Shown: piece by piece, positions 7,286 through 11,195 of the stretch
Layout: every line of letters begins with the position of its first letter
Position numbering within the stretch: position 1 is the first letter of the stretch
Source of the DNA: Armatimonadota bacterium
GTDB lineage: Bacteria; Vulcanimicrobiota; JACPDS01
Assembly: GCA_016183885.1 (NCBI GenBank)
Contig: JACPDS010000021.1
Coordinates: 6,487 to 17,681 of the forward strand
Direction of reading: 5' to 3'
Length of the DNA stretch: 11,195 bases
Program-made: the position numbers and the translations under genes
Notes under the pieces: model-generated
What the model was told of the DNA's origin: nothing
Seen by the model: the letters and a program-made list of their open reading frames with translations, nothing else
The model's database searches: none

Positions 7286-8317
7286 TCAAAGTATTTCTAG
7301 AAAGTAATTATTATTTAATGGCATTGCTTCTCCAATTAAAGCCGATTTTATTTGCTTAGCCTTTAAAATCTTGATTAACGAAGAAGCAAAGGGCTCTTTT
7401 AAAAAAATTAAGAGGCCTCCCGAAGTTTGAGGGTCGGCTAAAATTTTATATAAATCTTGAGAAATTTTATTTTCCTTTATCTTGCCTTTTAAATAAGCTA
7501 AATTATTTAGCCCCCCCTGGGGATAAAAACCAGATTCCAGCAATTCTTTTATTTTTGGCAAAATAGGAACTTTTTCGCTTTCAATTTTAATTAGCACTTT
7601 ACTTTTTTGGGCAACTTCCAGACAATGCCCCAACAGCCCGAATCCGGTAATATCCGTGCAAGCATTTACCGGAAACTTCAACATTAATTCAGAGGCCGTT
7701 TTATTTAAAGTAGTCATTAATTTTAAAGCTTTGTTTAAAAGTTTTTTAGGGACTATTCCTTTTTTAATGGCGGTGGCAACGATTCCGGTTCCCAAAGGTT
7801 TTGTTAAGATAATTTTATCGCCTATTTTAGCTCCGCTTTTAAGAATAATCCTTTTAGGATCAATTAAACCCGTTACCGCTAAACCATATTTTGGCTCGCG
7901 ATCTTTGATAGAATGTCCTCCCAAAAGGTAAGCATTGGCTTCTTTAATTTTTTTTAAGCCCCCATTTAAAATTTTCCTTAAGATTTTTAAATCTAATTTA
8001 GATGGAAAACAGATTAGATTTAAAACGCTTAAAGGTTTTCCCCCCATAGCGTAAATATCGCTTAAAGCATTTGCCGCCGCAATTTGACCGAAATAATAAG
8101 GGTCATCTACAATAGGAGGGAAAAAATCCACTGTCTGCGCCAAAGCTAGATTTTTATTAATTTTAATTACGCCGGCATCATCGCTTCCTCCATCAACTAA
8201 TATTTTTTTATCTAGATTTTTAGGAATTTTTTGCAAAATTAAAGAAAGTTCTTCCGGTCCAATTTTTGCCCCGCATCCGGAACATTCAGCCAATTGAGTA
8301 AGTTTTATTTGAGGCAT
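7286..8317 (-). CDS. selD: Selenide, water dikinase (selenophosphate synthase), Cys form
   Basis: Makes selenophosphate from selenide and ATP. This is the selenium donor for selenocysteine, for selenouridine in tRNA, and for the labile selenium cofactor of some molybdenum hydroxylases. At 343 residues it has normal family length. The active-site segment is CSGCGAK (12-18): C15 and K18 align with E. coli C17 and K20, and C15 is encoded by TGC, so this is not a selenoprotein. Other family motifs include GGSDDAGV (43-50), QTVDFFPP (61-68), MGGKPLSVLNL (91-101), LLGGHSIKD (131-139), LTKPLGTGI (171-179), TDITGFGLLGH (221-231) and ADPQTSGGLL. The start has AAGGAG (complement of 8330-8335) 12 bases upstream. 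The gene overlaps the end of the FAD-subunit gene by 13 bases, pointing to the molybdenum-hydroxylase role. No selA, selB or ybbB lies in the window. Confidence 0.96.
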   Translation of the reverse strand: MPQIKLTQLAECSGCGAKIGPEELSLILQKIPKNLDKKILVDGGSDDAGVIKINKNLALAQTVDFFPPIVDDPYYFGQIAAANALSDIYAMGGKPLSVLNLICFPSKLDLKILRKILNGGLKKIKEANAYLLGGHSIKDREPKYGLAVTGLIDPKRIILKSGAKIGDKIILTKPLGTGIVATAIKKGIVPKKLLNKALKLMTTLNKTASELMLKFPVNACTDITGFGLLGHCLEVAQKSKVLIKIESEKVPILPKIKELLESGFYPQGGLNNLAYLKGKIKENKISQDLYKILADPQTSGGLLIFLKEPFASSLIKILKAKQIKSALIGEAMPLNNNYFLEIL

Positions 8318-9138
8318 TTAATTAAACATCTCCTTAAAAGAACCCCTAACATTTTAGTGCGGTATTTTGCATTTGAGCGCAAATCACTTATAGCCAGAGA
8401 TTCTTTTTCTATAATTAAGGAAGCTTCTTTAATTAAATTTAAAGATAACTTTTTTGAGTTTAAAAATTCTTCTAATTTATAGGCTCTAATAGCCTTTGGA
8501 GCTACTGCTCCCAAAGCCGCTTTTAAATTATTTAATTTTTTATTTTTAAAATTAGTTTGCAGGGCTAAGGATACTTTACTGACAGCCAAAGAGTTTCTTT
8601 GTCCAATTTTAGCGAAAAAACCTAAAGAAGAATTTTTCTTAAATATTATTTCGCTTAAAATTTCATTCGAAGAAATCATGCTTTTATTGGGAGCAATTAA
8701 AAAATCTTCTAAATTTATTATTCTGAAATTCCCCTTTTTAAGCAGTTTTAATTTAGATTCTAAAACCAGTAAAGCCGGAAGAGTGTCGCCGGCGGGGGAG
8801 CCCTGAACAATATTTCCTCCGATTGTTCCCTTATTTTTAATTTGAGGAGAACCAATTTGCTCGCAAGCCGATTTTAGAACGCCGGCATATTGATTAATTA
8901 AGGAATTTTGAATAATCTGAGCGTGAAGAGTTAAAGCGCCGATTTTAATAAGATTTTTTTCTAATTTAATATAATTTAAAAAATTTAAGCCGCTTAAATC
9001 TAATAAAGCATGAGGTTTAATTTTATTTTCCTTTAAATCTACAATTAAATCCGTTCCTCCGGCTAAAATTTTAATATTTTTTTCAAAAGAAAGAATCTCC
9101 AAAGCTTCTTGAATATTTTTAGGAATAAAATATTTCAT
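8305..9138 (-). CDS. Molybdenum hydroxylase FAD-binding subunit (CoxM/XdhB type)
   Basis: A 277-residue medium subunit of the xanthine dehydrogenase / CO dehydrogenase family. It passes electrons from the 2Fe-2S subunit to FAD and on to an acceptor in the cytoplasm. MKYFIPKNIQEALEIL is a canonical N-terminus and confirms the start. FAD-binding motifs are LAGGTDLIVDLK (25-36) and the GTIGGN loop (104-109) followed by SPAGDTLPALL (114-124). Family-typical segments KIGQRNSLAVSKVS (177-190) and SDLRSNAKYRTKML (251-264) complete it. The length is normal. The large molybdopterin subunit and the Fe-S subunit, normally adjacent, are absent from this window. The neighbours are selD and an envelope protein instead. 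The gene has no minus-strand Shine-Dalgarno in the 21 bases before it, so coupling to the upstream gene is likely. The substrate cannot be deduced. Confidence 0.92.
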   Translation of the reverse strand: MKYFIPKNIQEALEILSFEKNIKILAGGTDLIVDLKENKIKPHALLDLSGLNFLNYIKLEKNLIKIGALTLHAQIIQNSLINQYAGVLKSACEQIGSPQIKNKGTIGGNIVQGSPAGDTLPALLVLESKLKLLKKGNFRIINLEDFLIAPNKSMISSNEILSEIIFKKNSSLGFFAKIGQRNSLAVSKVSLALQTNFKNKKLNNLKAALGAVAPKAIRAYKLEEFLNSKKLSLNLIKEASLIIEKESLAISDLRSNAKYRTKMLGVLLRRCLIKCLK

Positions 9139-9159
9139 AATTTTTAGGAGGATAATTTA

Positions 9160-10209
9160 TTAAGGCCTGCTAAAAGGCAATTTATAAATTAATTTATATT
9201 TGGAAGTCAAACTTAAGGGTAAAATTAATTTTAATTCTTTATAACGCGGAACTCTTAAAGAAAAAGCGATATATCCCGCAGCCGAAATGCCCGGTTGAAT
9301 TTCCTTTTTTTGTGGGATTCCCTTCTTATCGTCGCTTTCTCCAAAAGCTACTAAGGTATGAGTATCCATAAAATGACTTAGGCGGGCATAATTTTCAACA
9401 GAAATAATGTCATTTTCATAAGCATAAACAGGATATTTTTTTATGTTTTCAACAGGGCCTAATTGCTCTTCTTTATCTACAATTAACAAAGCTTCCTTTG
9501 GATTAAATTTTATTATAGAGGCGCTTTGATTAATTACTTTAATTTTAAACATTAAGAGATTCCCTAAAACTTCTAAAGCGGAATCTTTGGCAACATTTAA
9601 AATTATTTTTTCGGCAGTAATAAATTTACGTTCTTGAAGAGCAAAAAGGCGGGTATGATTTTTTTTAGCTTTTAAATTTTTAGGATTCAGCCTTAAGACG
9701 TTTTTATATTCAAAATCAGCATCTTCTAATAAATATTTATTTTCATAGGCTTTAGCTAATTGTAAATGCGCCATTTCATCTTTAGGGTTTTTTTTAAGAA
9801 TTTTAAAATAACGAGTTAAACTTTTGTCTTTTTCCGGTTCAACTAAAAATGACCATTTATATTCAAATAATCCGCCTTCAAGATTATCGGCGGTTAAGCG
9901 AAAGACAACTTTTCCCAGGGGCAGGGGTTGAAAGGGAGTATAATTTAGATATATTTCCCCGGTTTTTGAATCAAGCTGAGTTTCCAGATAAATGGTTTTA
10001 TTTTCATCATTAATAAAAAGTTTAATTGAGTTTTTATAAATTAATTCAGTTTGTTTTTTAGGGATAATCCCCGCAAATCCCAAAAAACGGCTAATAGCCG
10101 GATTAGCAGAACCTAAAAGTTTAATATTTACTTTAGTTTCTTCTTCTCCTAAAATGCAGGAATGTAAAATTGAAAATAAAATAAGAAATATAAGAATAAT
10201 TTTACGCAT
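9160..10209 (-). CDS. Exported Ig-like/TPR protein, probable lipoprotein
   Basis: A 349-residue protein with an N-terminal export signal (basic MRK, hydrophobic 4-17) ending in LHSC (15-18). This is a near-lipobox with His at an unusual position, so lipid attachment at C18 is plausible but not certain. Residues about 45-124 resemble a bacterial Ig-like domain: 'NSIKLFIND', then 'SKTGEIYLNYTPFQPLPLGK', closing in 'YKWSFLVE'. Residues 131-190 carry about one and a half TPR units ('NPKDEMAHLQLAKAYE', 'LRLNPKNLKAK'). Residues 205-349 look like a second beta-sandwich of the DUF4352 style. All suggest a surface or periplasmic binding scaffold; I do not recognise a specific function. It is the first gene of the minus-strand run and lies 21 bases before the FAD-subunit gene. 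AAGGGGG about 15 bases before the ATG is a loosely spaced ribosome binding site. Confidence 0.75.
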   Translation of the reverse strand: MRKIILIFLILFSILHSCILGEEETKVNIKLLGSANPAISRFLGFAGIIPKKQTELIYKNSIKLFINDENKTIYLETQLDSKTGEIYLNYTPFQPLPLGKVVFRLTADNLEGGLFEYKWSFLVEPEKDKSLTRYFKILKKNPKDEMAHLQLAKAYENKYLLEDADFEYKNVLRLNPKNLKAKKNHTRLFALQERKFITAEKIILNVAKDSALEVLGNLLMFKIKVINQSASIIKFNPKEALLIVDKEEQLGPVENIKKYPVYAYENDIISVENYARLSHFMDTHTLVAFGESDDKKGIPQKKEIQPGISAAGYIAFSLRVPRYKELKLILPLSLTSKYKLIYKLPFSRP

Positions 10210-10239
10210 TATATTTATATCATCCCCCTTTTAGTATTT

Positions 10240-10286
10240 AGCAATCAGTTTTCAGCAATCAGGGGTACGGGGCTGACAGCTGAAAA
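10240..10286. repeat. Direct repeat plus imperfect hairpin in the divergent intergenic region
   Basis: AGCAATCAG occurs twice (10240-10248 and 10254-10262), 14 bases apart. The second copy, with the preceding TTTTC, pairs with 10273-10286 at 12 of 14 positions around the G-rich loop GGGTACGGGG (10263-10272). The element is clearly richer in G and C than its surroundings. It lies between two divergently transcribed genes, so it is not at a transcript end. It resembles the short CAATCAG/GCTGA intergenic repeats found scattered in some bacterial genomes. Confidence 0.6.
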
Positions 10287-10302
10287 GCCATTCATTCTAT
10301 CC

Positions 10303-10331
10303 TTGACTTTTCTTCTCAAAGGCTTTAAAAT
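10303..10331 (+). promoter_or_regulatory. Sigma70-type promoter for the TraB-like gene
   Basis: TTGACT (10303-10308) matches the -35 consensus at 5 of 6 positions. TAAAAT (10326-10331), also 5 of 6, follows after exactly 17 bases. Transcription would start near 10338, about 37 bases before the chosen ATG at 10375. This also explains why the TTG at 10303 should not be taken as a start codon. Confidence 0.65.
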
Positions 10332-10374
10332 TCTAGTAAAACTTAAATTTATCCTTTTTGAGAGGAAGATTATT

Positions 10375-11049
10375 ATGCGAAGCAAAAGAAAAGAGCTTAA
10401 AAATACAGAAGTAATTGTTTTAGGGACTCTGCATGAATATCATAAAAATTCTAAAGAGTATAATTTAAAAAAATTAATCCAGATTATTAAAAAAATTAAC
10501 CCGGCCGTTATTTGCGTAGAATTAAGCAAAAAAGATTTCAATTTAGACGGAAGTTTGAAAAAACAAAGAACCAAAATTGAATATTCTCAAATTATACCCC
10601 TGGCTAAAGCTAAAAAATGGGAAATTGTTACCTTAGAACCGGATGAGCCTGCTTGGAGCGAATTAATAGAATCCGATAAAAAATATATGAAAGAATTGGA
10701 AAATGATCCTATTGAAAAAGCCAAAGGTGAATTGTATTTACGTCTTTTAAAAAATACTTTTGATTTTTTAATTAAAAATTATTGGGGAGATGCCAGGTCA
10801 ATTAATTTAAAATTAGTAGATTTAATTTTAGTATTTCATGGATGCGCCGCTAAAATGGTTAAAAATTTTAATTTAAAAGCTTGGGAAAATTGGAGCGAAG
10901 CGTTCTTTAAAAGAATTAAAAATACAGTAGAAATTTATCCCCGTCAAAAGATTTTAGTCTTAGTGGGGATTGAATATAAACATTATATAGAACAGAAATT
11001 AAATGCCTTAAAAGATATTAAATTAGTCCCGACAGAAGAATATTTATAA
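10375..11049 (+). CDS. TraB/ChaN-like fold protein
   Basis: A 224-residue soluble protein, starting at ATG 10375 with AGAGGAAG (10361-10368) at good spacing. An in-frame TTG 72 bases upstream coincides with the -35 box and is rejected. The N-terminal strand ends in VLGTLHEYH (15-23), with G17, T18 and H20. ICVELSK (46-52) supplies E49, and VTLEPDEP (85-92) supplies E88. The C-terminal strand is LVLVGIEYKHYIEQKL (194-209), with G198, E200 and H203. A GTxH start, a glutamate after strand 2 and a late GxExxH segment are the pattern of the TraB/PrgY, ChaN and EreA superfamily. Members include putative metal-dependent hydrolases and peptidases, and haem-binding proteins. Residues 95-190 are helical and not recognisable. 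There is no signal peptide or membrane segment. It is monocistronic in this window. The specific role is unknown. Confidence 0.6.
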   Translation: MRSKRKELKNTEVIVLGTLHEYHKNSKEYNLKKLIQIIKKINPAVICVELSKKDFNLDGSLKKQRTKIEYSQIIPLAKAKKWEIVTLEPDEPAWSELIESDKKYMKELENDPIEKAKGELYLRLLKNTFDFLIKNYWGDARSINLKLVDLILVFHGCAAKMVKNFNLKAWENWSEAFFKRIKNTVEIYPRQKILVLVGIEYKHYIEQKLNALKDIKLVPTEEYL

Positions 11050-11195
11050 GCGATGCGTTTAATTTAGGATTAATATTAAATTTTAAGTTCAAATTTAAAA
11101 ATTTAGAAATATTTTTCAAGAAAAGTTTTTTTGGTTTTTCTCTGCGGTTTTTTAGTTTTGCATTTTTATTTTTAATCTATAATAATAAAATGTCT
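11050..11195. other. AT-rich terminal intergenic stretch
   Basis: No gene is visible up to the window edge. A weak all-A/T inverted repeat (11078-11084 with 11098-11104) could help end the TraB-like transcript. A T-rich strand follows. TATAAT at 11178-11183 with ATG at 11190-11192 could mark the next gene, but no ribosome binding site is seen and the window ends three bases later. Confidence 0.3.

Noticed and set aside
7656..7931. Plus-strand 91-codon open frame inside selD
   Set aside because: It is antisense to a conserved part of selD with intact motifs; no independent coding signal is visible.
8273..8275. Possible selenocysteine at the SelD active site
   Set aside because: The codon for C15 is TGC, not TGA, so this is the cysteine form.
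8294..8482. Plus-strand 62-codon open frame at the selD/FAD-subunit junction
   Set aside because: It is antisense to the ends of two conserved genes and has no start signal of its own.
9146..9151. AGGAGG on the plus strand between the FAD-subunit and Ig/TPR genes
   Set aside because: It is a perfect ribosome binding sequence but on the wrong strand for both neighbours, and no plus-strand start or frame follows.
11178..11192. Start of another plus-strand gene at the window edge
   Set aside because: Only TATAAT plus ATG TCT is visible, with no ribosome binding site and no following sequence to judge.

Overview
The window is about 11.2 kb of very AT-rich bacterial DNA, roughly 30% GC by eye. 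Genes are dense, often overlap by 4 to 14 bases, and use ATG starts with TAA, TAG and TGA stops, so the code looks standard. Valyl-tRNA synthetase is of ordinary bacterial type. Selenophosphate synthase, a molybdenum-hydroxylase FAD subunit and TPR/ABC export-type genes together suggest an anaerobic or facultative, probably uncultivated, low-GC bacterium. I cannot place the phylum from the sequence alone.

Layout. Positions 1-3169 (+): the 3' part of valS, then a 4-base ATGA overlap into a TIM-barrel sugar phosphate isomerase/epimerase-like protein. Positions 3216-4433 (+): a five-helix membrane protein of unknown function, coupled to an OsmC-family peroxidase gene that is broken by an in-frame amber codon and also carries an internal repeat. 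Positions 4528-10209 (-): seven genes on one strand. In transcription order these are a secreted or lipid-anchored Ig-like/TPR protein, the FAD subunit of a molybdenum hydroxylase (CoxM/XdhB type), selD, an ABC ATPase, an ABC-2 permease, a 99-residue two-helix protein and a membrane-anchored TPR protein. Positions 10375-11049 (+): a divergent TraB/ChaN-like protein behind a good sigma70-type promoter.

How the genes may work together. The minus-strand cluster divides at the 93-base gap at 7193-7285, which holds a strong A/T hairpin. Upstream of it, selD overlaps the FAD-subunit gene by 13 bases. This pairing is the known genomic signature of selenium-dependent molybdenum hydroxylases, in which SelD supplies selenium to a labile Mo-site cofactor as well as, or instead of, selenocysteine. 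Downstream of it, the ATPase, permease, small protein and TPR protein form a tightly packed membrane module.

No rRNA, tRNA, CRISPR array, insertion sequence or phage gene was recognised. The best candidates for a second look are the selD/FAD-subunit coupling, the damaged OsmC gene, the uncharacterised ABC/small protein/TPR module, and the hairpin/direct-repeat element at 10240-10286. I did not find a convincing wholly new defence or mobile system.
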